NCBI GenBank assembly: GCA_905233595.1
Contig: CAJOFI010000030.1
Location: forward strand, 2,908-9,989
Direction: 5' to 3'
From: an uncultured Oscillospiraceae bacterium
GTDB taxonomy: Bacteria; Bacillota; Clostridia; Oscillospirales; Oscillospiraceae
DNA: 7,082 nt
Of the stretch, positions 1 to 5,511 are shown piece by piece. A model generated the notes under the pieces. That model saw only the letters and a program-made list of their open reading frames with translations. It was not told the DNA's origin and searched no databases. A program made the position numbers and the translations under genes. Each line of letters starts with the position of its first letter. Within the stretch, counting starts at the first letter, position 1.

Positions 1-468
1 GGTGGGAATCATGTTGCCGTAGCCCTGGCAGTAGCCGCGATAGGCAGACACCAGACACACCAGCAGCACCGAGGGCGCCATCGCGCGGATGCTCAGGGCG
101 GCGGGCGGATTGTGCAGGATGCGGCGGGCGATGAAGTCCGGGAAGAGCAGCATGATGAGCGTGAAGGCCAGCCCGATGCAGAAGAAGGTCCACCAGGAGA
201 CGCGGAAGATGCGCCGCGCCTGCATGGGGCGGTTCTCGGCGTTGGCCTCGGAGATCATGCGCGCAAGCGCGATGGGCAGCCCCGCCGTCGAGAGCGTCAG
301 AAAGACGTTATAGACGTTGTAGGTCTGCATGAACATCGAATAGCCGTCCGGCCCGATGATGTTCGCCACCGGCATTTTGTAGAAGAAGCCGAGGATCTTC
401 ATGATGATGACGCCCAGCGTCAAAATCGCCGCGCCGTGCAGATAGTTCTGGCCTTTATTCTCGGACAT
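1..468 (-). CDS. Lipid-linked oligosaccharide flippase, MOP/MATE superfamily (YtgP/SpoVB-like), N-terminal part
   Basis: Partial gene: 156 codons are open from the ATG at 468-466 to the window edge, and the C-terminal two thirds lie outside. The ATG has a strong GGAGGGA ribosome site at 480-474, 5 nt upstream. Residues about 9-31 (HGAAILTLGVIIMKILGFFY) form the first membrane helix. A second hydrophobic segment lies near 50-70 (VFLTLSTAGLPIALARMISE) and others near 93-110 and 130-142. The pattern of helix 1, a IGPDGYSMF turn and the TAGLPIALARMISE helix is that of the polysaccharide flippases related to Bacillus YtgP/MurJ and SpoVB. These membrane proteins move lipid-linked sugar or peptidoglycan precursors across the cytoplasmic membrane. 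Whether this copy handles lipid II, spore cortex precursor or another glycan cannot be told from the fragment. It has its own promoter at 531-503. Confidence 0.85.
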   Translation of the reverse strand, partial: MSENKGQNYLHGAAILTLGVIIMKILGFFYKMPVANIIGPDGYSMFMQTYNVYNVFLTLSTAGLPIALARMISEANAENRPMQARRIFRVSWWTFFCIGLAFTLIMLLFPDFIARRILHNPPAALSIRAMAPSVLLVCLVSAYRGYCQGYGNMIPT

Positions 469-502
469 AGAGTTCCCTCCCGGTCTTCCTAGGATACTTT
501 CC

Positions 503-531
503 ACTATACTGGGATAATGTTACGAAATCAA
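503..531 (-). promoter_or_regulatory. Promoter of the flippase gene
   Basis: On the minus strand a -35 box TTGATT (531-526) and a -10 box TATAGT (508-503) are separated by exactly 17 bp. Transcription would start near 496, giving a leader of about 28 nt before the flippase ATG. The first T of the -35 box (position 531) is also the last base of the 10-bp inverted repeat of the neighbouring element. Sigma-A type by resemblance; the start site is inferred. Confidence 0.7.
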
Positions 532-606
532 GTGAAAAGTGAATAGAAATAACGCCTTGCGACGGATTATACTCAGTCCCCGAAGGGGACACCTTAACTT
601 TTCACT
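531..606 (-). repeat. 76-bp palindromic (MITE-like) intergenic element with 10-bp inverted ends
   Basis: Perfect 10-bp inverted repeats AGTGAAAAGT (531-540) and ACTTTTCACT (597-606) enclose two smaller hairpins. One is GTCCCC/GGGGAC with a GAA loop on the plus strand (576-590). The other, on the minus strand, has a CGTC/GGCG stem (one G-T pair) with a GCAA loop (554-565) and a weak AT extension. The whole folds as a three-way junction. There is no coding capacity and no T-tract, so it is a poor intrinsic terminator. It fills the gap between the FAD dehydrogenase stop (616) and the flippase promoter. Short size, inverted ends and internal palindromes suggest a non-autonomous mobile repeat; copy number and a target duplication would be needed to prove it, and I see no clear duplication. 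Confidence 0.5.
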
Positions 607-615
607 CTTCGCCGA

Positions 616-1983
616 TCACTGGCCGCTGATCCTCCGCGCGACGTGGACGCCGCTCGCGGAGGCGTGGCTCAGCGAGTGGGTGACGCCGGAGCAGTCGCCG
701 ATGACGTAAAGCCCCTTGCAGCTCGTCTCGAGGTTTTCGTCGATGGTGACCTCCATGTTGTAGAACTTCACCTCCACGCCGTAGAGCAGCGTGTCGTCGT
801 TGGCGGTGCCGGGGGCGATCTTGTCGAGGGCGTAGATCATCTCAATGATCCCGTCGAGGATGCGCTTGGGGATCACGAGGCTCAGATCGCCCGGCGTCGC
901 GGCGAGGGTCGGGGTCACGAAGCTGTCCCGGATGCGCGCCACGGTGCTGCGCCGCCCGCGCACGAGGTCACCGAAGCGCTGCACGATCACCCCGCCGCCC
1001 AGCATGTTCGACAGGCGCGCGATGCTCTCGCCGTAGCCGTTGGAGTCCTTGAAGGGGACGGAGAAGTGCTTGGACACCAGCAGGGCGAAGTTCGTGTTCT
1101 CGGTGTGCTTGCTGGGGTCTTCGTAGCTGTGGCCGTTGACGGTGACGATGCCGTTGGTGTTCTCGTTCACCACGACGCCGTGGGGGTTCATGCAGAAGGT
1201 GCGCACCAGGTCCTCAAACTTCTCCGTGCGGTAGACGATCTTGCTCTCATACAGCTCGTCCGTCAGATGGGCGAACACGTCCGCCGGCAGCTCCACGCGC
1301 ACGCCGATGTCCACGCGGTTGGAGAGCGTCGGGATGCCCAGGCTCTCGCAGACCTGCTCCATCCACTTGCTGCCGCTGCGCCCGACAGAGACGACGCACT
1401 CCCGGCAGGCGTAGTCGCCCTTCGCGGTGTGCACCAGGTAGCCGCTGTCCGTGCGCTCAAGGCTCTCCACGGCGGTGTTGAAGTGGAAGTCCACCTTCTC
1501 CTTCAGCTCGTTGTACAGGTTCTCCAGCACGACGTAGTTGATGTCGGTGCCGAGGTGGCGCACCTGCGCGTCGAGCAGGTGCAGCCCGTTTTCCAGGCAC
1601 ATGCGCTTGATCCGGGTGTTGGCGGTGGAATAGAGCTTCGTGCCCGCGCCGCCGTGGGAGAGATTGATCTCGTCCACGTACTGCATAAGCTCGATGGCCT
1701 TCTGCTTGCCCACGTATTCGTAGAGCGTGCCGCCGAACTGGTTTGTGATGTTGTACTTCCCGTCGGAAAACGCGCCCGCGCCGCCGAAGCCGCTCATGAT
1801 GCTGCACACCGGGCACTTGACGCAGCTTTTGACCTTCTCCCCGTCGATGGGGCACTTGCGGCGGGAGAGCTCCCGCCCCAGCTCGAACACGGCGACGCGC
1901 TTCTCCGGCGCGCGCTTGCAAAGCTCATAAGCGGTGAAGATACCGCCGGGGCCAGCGCCCACGATGATCACGTCGTATACCAT
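616..1983 (-). CDS. FAD-dependent dehydrogenase, uncharacterised COG2509-type family
   Basis: 455-residue cytoplasmic flavoprotein. The N-terminal dinucleotide-binding motif VGAGPGG (G9, G11, G14) with acidic E34 at the end of strand 2 marks an FAD Rossmann fold. A second FAD contact, GLYVIGDCSG, lies at about 424-433 and is followed by a helix rich in Ser, His and Ala. Between them is a cysteine-rich stretch (C44, C54, C57, C60) running into GFGGAGAFSDGK (65-76), which I recognise as typical of the COG2509 'uncharacterised FAD-dependent dehydrogenases'. The substrate is not known for the family. The start chosen is ATG 1983-1981, with GGAGGTT at 1993-1987. The longer open frame begins at a GTG inside the -10 box and would run through a terminator-like hairpin, so it is rejected. 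The stop is TGA at 618-616. It is monocistronic as far as can be seen, with its own promoter and leader hairpin. Confidence 0.88.
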   Translation of the reverse strand: MVYDVIIVGAGPGGIFTAYELCKRAPEKRVAVFELGRELSRRKCPIDGEKVKSCVKCPVCSIMSGFGGAGAFSDGKYNITNQFGGTLYEYVGKQKAIELMQYVDEINLSHGGAGTKLYSTANTRIKRMCLENGLHLLDAQVRHLGTDINYVVLENLYNELKEKVDFHFNTAVESLERTDSGYLVHTAKGDYACRECVVSVGRSGSKWMEQVCESLGIPTLSNRVDIGVRVELPADVFAHLTDELYESKIVYRTEKFEDLVRTFCMNPHGVVVNENTNGIVTVNGHSYEDPSKHTENTNFALLVSKHFSVPFKDSNGYGESIARLSNMLGGGVIVQRFGDLVRGRRSTVARIRDSFVTPTLAATPGDLSLVIPKRILDGIIEMIYALDKIAPGTANDDTLLYGVEVKFYNMEVTIDENLETSCKGLYVIGDCSGVTHSLSHASASGVHVARRISGQ

Positions 1984-1993
1984 GATAACCTCC

Positions 1994-2029
1994 AAAAACA
2001 AGGACGACTGTGGGAAGCCACAGCCGTCC
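1994..2029 (-). terminator. Intrinsic-terminator-like hairpin in the 5' leader of the FAD dehydrogenase gene
   Basis: On the minus strand GGACGGCTGTGG (2029-2018) pairs with CCACAGTCGTCC (2013-2002). This makes a 12-bp stem with one G-U pair and a CTTC loop, followed at once by TTGTTTTT (2001-1994) and then the ribosome site. It sits between the promoter (2078-2049) and the start codon (1983), so it would end transcripts early unless bypassed. The shape fits a Rho-independent attenuator; regulation by it is inference. Confidence 0.65.
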
Positions 2030-2048
2030 GGCTCAATATCCTTGATTG

Positions 2049-2078
2049 ATTTTAACACAGCTCAGGGGCGAAAGTCAA
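2049..2078 (-). promoter_or_regulatory. Promoter of the FAD dehydrogenase gene
   Basis: A -35 box TTGACT (2078-2073) and a -10 box TAAAAT (2054-2049) are separated by 18 bp; reading the -10 one base earlier (TTAAAA) gives 17 bp. The predicted transcript start is near 2042, leaving only about 12 nt before the leader hairpin. The surrounding A/T run stands out from the GC-rich background. Confidence 0.7.
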
Positions 2079-2139
2079 GCCGCAGACGCGGGGAATCACG
2101 ACAAACGCATGAATGAAGAAACTGTAAACAACACGTCTT

Positions 2140-2198
2140 GCCTCCCCCTATGGGGGAGGTGCCCCAGTGTGAACAACCGGGGCGGATGAGGGAGAGGC
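2140..2198. repeat. Palindromic intergenic repeat (REP/MITE-like) downstream of thrS
   Basis: On the plus strand GCCTCCCCC (2140-2148) and GGGAGAGGC (2190-2198) form imperfect inverted ends (8 of 9 matches). Inside are a perfect 8-bp hairpin, CCTCCCCC/GGGGGAGG with a TAT loop (2141-2159), and a second one, GCCCC/GGGGC (2161-2183). There is no coding potential. It looks like a class of G/C-rich interspersed palindromes that I recall from gut Clostridia genomes; this recollection was not checked by a search. It may also slow polymerase or protect the 3' end of thrS mRNA, but it lacks a proper T-tract on the thrS strand. Confidence 0.5.
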
Positions 2199-2246
2199 TT
2201 TCCAGCTTTTGCCGTAGCATCGCGCAAGGCGGAAGCTTCTCCCACA

Positions 2247-4031
2247 TCACCCCTTGGCCTTGATCTCGCTCTGCGCCTTTTCGATGAAGGTGTTCAGACC
2301 CATCGCGCCGAGGTCTTCGCCGCTGCGGGTGCGCACGGAGATCGTGCCGGCCTCCGCCTCCTTAGCGCCGATGATGAGCATATAGGGCACGCGATCCTCC
2401 TGCTGGGCAAGGCGGATCTTGTAGCCGATCTTCTCATTGCTCTCGTCGAGCACGGCGCGCAGCCCCGCGTCCTCGAGGGCGTCGCAGACCCCGCGGGCGT
2501 AGTCGAGAGTCTTCTCGCTCACGGGCAGCACCTTGACCTGCGTCGGCGCGAGCCACAGGGGGAAGCGCCCCTTGGTCTCCTCGATGAGATAGGCCATGAA
2601 GCGGTCGAGGGAGCCGAGGATCGCGCGATGGATGACGACGGGGCACTTCTCCGTGCCGTCCTTGTCGATATAGCGCAGATCGAACTTCGCGGGCAGGCAG
2701 AAGTCGAGCTGGCAGGTGGAGAGGGTGTACTCCGCGCCGACGGCGGGCTTGACGTTCACGTCGAGCTTGGGGCCGTAGAAGGCGGCCTCGCCGATCTCCT
2801 CGGTGAAGTCGATGCCGATCTCGGTCAGCACCTCGCGCAGAGCACTCTCCGCGGTGTTCCACATCTCGTCGTCCTGGTGGTACTTCTTCTTGTCCGCCGG
2901 GTCGCGCAGGGAGAGGACGCAGCGATAGTCCGTGATGCCGAAGTCCCTGTACACGTCGAAGATCAGGCTGCACACGGAGGCGACCTCGTCCTTGATCTGC
3001 TCGGGCGTCACGAAGAGGTGGGCGTCGTTCTGGCAGAAGTGGCGGCCGCGCTCGATGCCCTTGAGCGTGCCGGAGGACTCATAGCGGAAGTCGTGCGCGA
3101 TCTCGCCGATGCGGATGGGCAGATTGCGGTAGGAGCGGGGGCGGTTGGCGAAGATGCGCATGTGGTGCGGGCAGTTCATCGGGCGCAGAACGTAGGCCTC
3201 GCCCTCCATCTCCATGGCGGGGAACATATTGTCCTTGTAGTGATCCCAGTGGCCGGAGGTCTTGTAGAGCTCCACGGTGCCGACGCAGGGGGTCAGCACG
3301 TGCTGATAGCCGAGCTTGCGCTCCTTGGCCTTGATGTAGTTTTCCAGCTCCTGCCACACCACGTAGCCGTTGGGCAGGAACATGGGCAGACCGCGCCCCA
3401 CGAGGTCGTCGGTCATGAAAAGCTGCATCTCCCGGCCGATCTTGCGGTGGTCGCGCTCGCGCGCCTCGGCCTGCTGCCTCTCCCACTCGGCCAGCTCCTC
3501 GGCGGAGCGGAAGGCCACGCCGTTGATGCGCGTGAGCATCTTGTTCTCGCTGTCGTTCTTCCAGTAGGCGCCCGACTGCTGGGTGACCTTGAAGGCCTTG
3601 AGCGCCTTGGTGTAGGTCAGATGGGGCCCGAGGCACATATCCACGTACTCGCCCTGCTGGTAGAAGCTGAACTCGGTCTCCCCGGCGAGATCCTCCATGT
3701 GCTCGAGCTTGTACTTCTCGCCGCGCTCGGCCATGAGCTTTTTGGAATCCTCGCGATTCAGGACGAAGGACTTGATGGGAAGATTCTCCTTGCAGATCTT
3801 CTTCATCTCCTTCTCGATCTTCTCGAGATCCTCGCTCGTGAGCTTGGTGTCGCCCAGATCGACGTCGTAGTAAAAGCCGTTCTGGGTCGCGGGGCCGTAG
3901 GCAAAATCGGCCTGGGGGTAGAGGCGCTTGATGGCCTGCGCCATGATATGGGCGGCGGTGTGGCGCAGAACGTGCAGCTCTTCCTCCTGCGGGCACTCGC
4001 CGACGGTACCGTCCTTGTAGATGATCTTCAT
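2247..4031 (-). CDS. thrS: Threonyl-tRNA synthetase, short form lacking the TGS domain
   Basis: 594-residue class II synthetase that charges tRNA-Thr with threonine. The start is ATG 4031-4029 with GGGAGGA just upstream; the longer frame starts at a TTG inside that ribosome site and is rejected. The editing domain (about 20-195) keeps its zinc-like quartet H24, H28 (RHTAAH), C133 and H137 (MCLGPH). The catalytic domain (about 200-480) has the zinc ligands C287 (PMNCPHH), H338 (NDAHLF) and H468 (VIHRAILGS), motif 2 arginine R316 (FRYESSG) and a motif 3 at 468-478. The anticodon-binding domain follows from about 490. Compared with E. coli ThrRS, as I recall its sequence, the first histidine comes 49 residues early: only the strand MKIIYKDGT of the N-terminal TGS domain remains. 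All catalytic and editing residues are present, so the enzyme should be active. It is controlled by a T-box leader. Confidence 0.97.
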   Translation of the reverse strand: MKIIYKDGTVGECPQEEELHVLRHTAAHIMAQAIKRLYPQADFAYGPATQNGFYYDVDLGDTKLTSEDLEKIEKEMKKICKENLPIKSFVLNREDSKKLMAERGEKYKLEHMEDLAGETEFSFYQQGEYVDMCLGPHLTYTKALKAFKVTQQSGAYWKNDSENKMLTRINGVAFRSAEELAEWERQQAEARERDHRKIGREMQLFMTDDLVGRGLPMFLPNGYVVWQELENYIKAKERKLGYQHVLTPCVGTVELYKTSGHWDHYKDNMFPAMEMEGEAYVLRPMNCPHHMRIFANRPRSYRNLPIRIGEIAHDFRYESSGTLKGIERGRHFCQNDAHLFVTPEQIKDEVASVCSLIFDVYRDFGITDYRCVLSLRDPADKKKYHQDDEMWNTAESALREVLTEIGIDFTEEIGEAAFYGPKLDVNVKPAVGAEYTLSTCQLDFCLPAKFDLRYIDKDGTEKCPVVIHRAILGSLDRFMAYLIEETKGRFPLWLAPTQVKVLPVSEKTLDYARGVCDALEDAGLRAVLDESNEKIGYKIRLAQQEDRVPYMLIIGAKEAEAGTISVRTRSGEDLGAMGLNTFIEKAQSEIKAKG

Positions 4032-4044
4032 AATGCTTCCTCCC

Positions 4045-4080
4045 AAATAAAAAACACCTTTGGCAGCATAGCCAAGGGTG
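4045..4080 (-). terminator. T-box regulated intrinsic terminator before thrS
   Basis: On the minus strand CACCCTTGGC (4080-4071) pairs with GCCAAAGGTG (4064-4055) with one mismatch, around a TATGCT loop, and is followed by TTTTTTATTT (4054-4045). It ends 13 bases before the thrS ATG. Its 5' arm overlaps the 3' arm of the antiterminator, so only one of the two can form. Confidence 0.88.
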
Positions 4081-4105
4081 CAAAAAATTACACGGTTCCA
4101 CCTTG
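4073..4105 (-). promoter_or_regulatory. T-box antiterminator helix
   Basis: Helix A1 is CAAGG/CCTTG, the bulge is TGGAACC, and helix A2 is GTGTAA/TTGCAC with a TTTT loop (one T-G pair). The 7-nt bulge and its 5' TGGA are exactly those of the canonical element. Its 3' arm (4077-4073) is shared with the terminator stem. Confidence 0.85.
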
Positions 4106-4274
4106 CGTTTCACTTGTCGATCCTGTAACGCGGATCACTCCGGGGCGGCATTGCCTCCGCCCGGCTCGGGAGCGGTCGTCCGCCGCGGTACACGGGGCGG
4201 CTTGCAGCCGATGACCAGCCCTCTCTGTGCGCATCCCACGCCGACGTTCTCCGTCAAAGCCTGTTGACAGAGGC

Positions 4275-4303
4275 ATTTTAGCACGAGCTTCCGTCCGTGT
4301 CAA
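4275..4303 (-). promoter_or_regulatory. Promoter of the thrS T-box transcript
   Basis: A perfect -35 box TTGACA (4303-4298), a 17-bp spacer and a -10 box TAAAAT (4280-4275) lie directly upstream of the T-box leader. Transcription should begin near 4268. This is the strongest promoter in the window, which fits a gene whose output is limited by termination in the leader. Confidence 0.85.
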
Positions 4304-4325
4304 CTGTTAGATTGAGGGAACGCTT

Positions 4326-4366
4326 TCGTTTCATAAAAATGCCCTGATGGCATTTTTATGAAACGA
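4326..4366. terminator. 18-bp perfect hairpin, probable bidirectional terminator after the transketolase operon
   Basis: The arms 4326-4343 and 4349-4366 are perfectly complementary over 18 bp, with the loop CTGAT on the plus strand. The core AAAAATGCC/GGCATTTTT puts an A-run before and a T-run after a short GC stem on both strands, the usual form of a bidirectional intrinsic terminator. The T-run is inside the long stem rather than after it, so strength is uncertain. It lies between the transketolase C subunit stop (4564) and the thrS promoter (4303) and would insulate thrS from readthrough. It could equally be a repeat palindrome. Confidence 0.55.
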
Positions 4367-4373
4367 GGGGGCA

Positions 4374-4563
4374 CTCGCGCTTATCGCAGCGGGCTCTATG
4401 CCCGCTGCGGTCGGCGCGAGGCCTCGCTTTACTCGGCTTTTAGTCGCCTTCCGACGCGCAACTATTCCTTTAGGCCGAGGCGAAAAATCAGAGTCGTTCC
4501 CCTGTATGGGGTCAGACTGAATCGTTACGGATTTACAGTGAAACTCCGGGGGTCGTCCAAAGA
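4374..4563 (-). other. Structured GC-rich intergenic region, possible 3' RNA or dispersed repeat
   Basis: 190 bases after the transketolase stop contain several hairpins. One is CGCAGCGGGC/GCCCGCTGCG with a 5-nt loop (4385-4409), extended across a small internal loop by CTCGCGC/GCGCGAG (4374-4380 with 4414-4420). Another is CTCGGC/GCCGAG (4432-4437 with 4474-4479) enclosing TAGTTGC/GCGACTA (4441-4464). A third is a CCCC/GGGG hairpin near 4499-4511. In the 4441-4464 stem the minus strand has a G-U pair where the plus strand has a C-A mismatch, which favours a minus-strand RNA. A 78-codon minus-strand frame stays open through it from a GTG at 4567, but it has no ribosome site and I do not call it a gene. 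It may be an untranslated tail of the operon, a small RNA or an interspersed repeat. Confidence 0.4.
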
Positions 4564-5508
4564 TCACTTGCGCCGGATGGCCTCGCGAACCTTCGCCGCG
4601 ATGCCCTCGGGGTTTAAGCCGAAGTAGTCCAGCACTGCCGCCGCCGTGCCGCTGCGGCCGAACTCGTCGGGGACGCCGTGGCGCAGCACCGGCACCGGGC
4701 AGTGCTCGGACAGATACTCTGTCACCGCGCCGCCGAGGCCGCCGACGGTGCTGGCTTCCTCCACGGTGACGATGCAGCCGGTCTCCTTCGCCGCCTTCAA
4801 AACCGCCTCCTCGTCGAGGGGCTTGACCGTGTGCATGTCGATGACGCGCACGGAGACGCCCTCCGCTTCCAGAAGCTCCGCCGCCTTGAGCGCCATCGGA
4901 ACCATGATCCCGCAGGCGATCACCGCCGCGTCCGTCCCCTCGCGCAGGGTCGCGGACTTGCCCAGCTCAAACTTGTAGCCGGGGAAGCTGTCGGTCACGC
5001 CCTCGGTGGCGTAGCGGCACATGCGCAGATAGCAGGGGCCTTCGTAGTTGAGCATCGCCTCCACGGCCTGCTTCATCTCGTTTTCGTCGCAGGGAACGAC
5101 CACCGTCATGCCCGGGAGCGTGCGCATGAGGGCGATGTCCTCGTTCATCTGGTGGGTCGCGCCGTCCTCGCCCACGCTGGGGCCGCCGTGGCTGCCCACG
5201 ATCTTCACGTTCAGATGCGGGTAGGCAACGGAATTGCGCACCTGCTCGAAGGCTCTGCCCGCCGAGAAGATGGCGAAGCTGTTCACAAAGGGGACAAGCC
5301 CGCAGGTCGCAAGCCCCGCCGCGATGCCGGTCATGTTCGCCTCGGCAATGCCGCAGTTGAAGAAGCGCTCGGGGTACTTCGCCGCGAAGAACTTCGTCAT
5401 CGTCGCCTGGGTCAGATCGGCGTCCAGCACCACCATCTCGGGGTATTTCTCCGCCAGCTCTACCAGCGCCTCGCCGTAGGCCGCTCTCGTCGCTTTCTTT
5501 TCACCCAT
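4564..5508 (-). CDS. tkt: Transketolase, C-terminal subunit (split transketolase)
   Basis: 314 residues. It holds the pyrimidine-binding domain (about 5-165) and the C-terminal domain (about 185-310) of transketolase. The glutamate that activates thiamine diphosphate is E56 in FNCGIAEANM. The loop VGEDGATHQ (112-120) and the FVNSFAIFSAGRAFEQVR segment (74-91) are typical. With the N-terminal subunit it moves two-carbon units from ketose to aldose phosphates in the non-oxidative pentose phosphate pathway, in the cytoplasm. The start ATG lies 3 nt past the stop of the N subunit and its GGAGG site (5521-5517) is inside the last codons of that gene, so translation is probably coupled. The DXP synthase family shares the folds, but the two-gene split in this order with a sugar kinase favours transketolase. 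Confidence 0.93.
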   Translation of the reverse strand: MGEKKATRAAYGEALVELAEKYPEMVVLDADLTQATMTKFFAAKYPERFFNCGIAEANMTGIAAGLATCGLVPFVNSFAIFSAGRAFEQVRNSVAYPHLNVKIVGSHGGPSVGEDGATHQMNEDIALMRTLPGMTVVVPCDENEMKQAVEAMLNYEGPCYLRMCRYATEGVTDSFPGYKFELGKSATLREGTDAAVIACGIMVPMALKAAELLEAEGVSVRVIDMHTVKPLDEEAVLKAAKETGCIVTVEEASTVGGLGGAVTEYLSEHCPVPVLRHGVPDEFGRSGTAAAVLDYFGLNPEGIAAKVREAIRRK

Positions 5509-5511
5509 CGC

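Larger units (their letters stand above)
4045..4268 (-). promoter_or_regulatory. T-box riboswitch leader of thrS (tRNA-Thr sensing)
   Basis: About 220-nt leader. The T-box core AAGGTGGAACCGTG lies at 4104-4091. The antiterminator folds as CAAGG (4105-4101) with CCTTG (4077-4073), enclosing the 7-nt bulge TGGAACC and an upper GTGTAA/TTGCAC stem. Stem I carries the conserved AGAGAG (4226-4221), a distal GGCT/AGCC hairpin with a GGTCAT...GGCTGCA loop, and then GTGTACC, which places a threonine codon ACC (4189-4187) as specifier. Two further stems lie at 4164-4140 and 4136-4119. Uncharged tRNA-Thr would pair with ACC and, through its NCCA end, with the TGGA bulge, which allows readthrough into thrS. 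TGGA predicts a discriminator base U. The exact Stem I pairing and the transcript start are inferred; a second ACC at 4176-4174 is a less likely specifier. Confidence 0.9.

Noticed and set aside
89..492. Plus-strand frames opposite the flippase gene
   Set aside because: They are shadows; the minus-strand frame has hydrophobic helices, a strong ribosome site and a promoter.
566..571. Perfect TATAAT on the minus strand inside the 76-bp element
   Set aside because: No acceptable -35 box lies 16-18 bp upstream; a hairpin occupies that position.
643..2049. 468-codon open frame on the plus strand opposite the FAD dehydrogenase gene
   Set aside because: It is the antisense shadow of a well-supported gene in GC-rich DNA. 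The translation is low-complexity (V, A, H, D, L, R) with no recognisable domain and no ribosome site.
1984..2058. 25-residue N-terminal extension of the FAD dehydrogenase
   Set aside because: Its GTG overlaps the -10 box and the extension covers the leader hairpin; the ATG at 1983 has a strong ribosome site and begins directly with the FAD-binding strand.
2062..2250. 62-codon minus-strand frame after thrS
   Set aside because: It spans the palindromic repeat and part of the FAD gene promoter and has no domain or ribosome site.
2628..4214. 528-codon open frame on the plus strand opposite thrS and its leader
   Set aside because: Same shadow pattern, running through the T-box and promoter region; no domain or ribosome site.
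4088..4303. 71-codon minus-strand frame in the thrS leader
   Set aside because: It begins at the -35 box and runs through the T-box structures, so the RNA structure explains the sequence better than a peptide.
4331..4567. 78-codon minus-strand frame overlapping the transketolase stop
   Set aside because: It starts at a GTG with no ribosome site, runs through several hairpins and ends inside a terminator-like hairpin. Kept only as a possible alternative under the structured-region finding.
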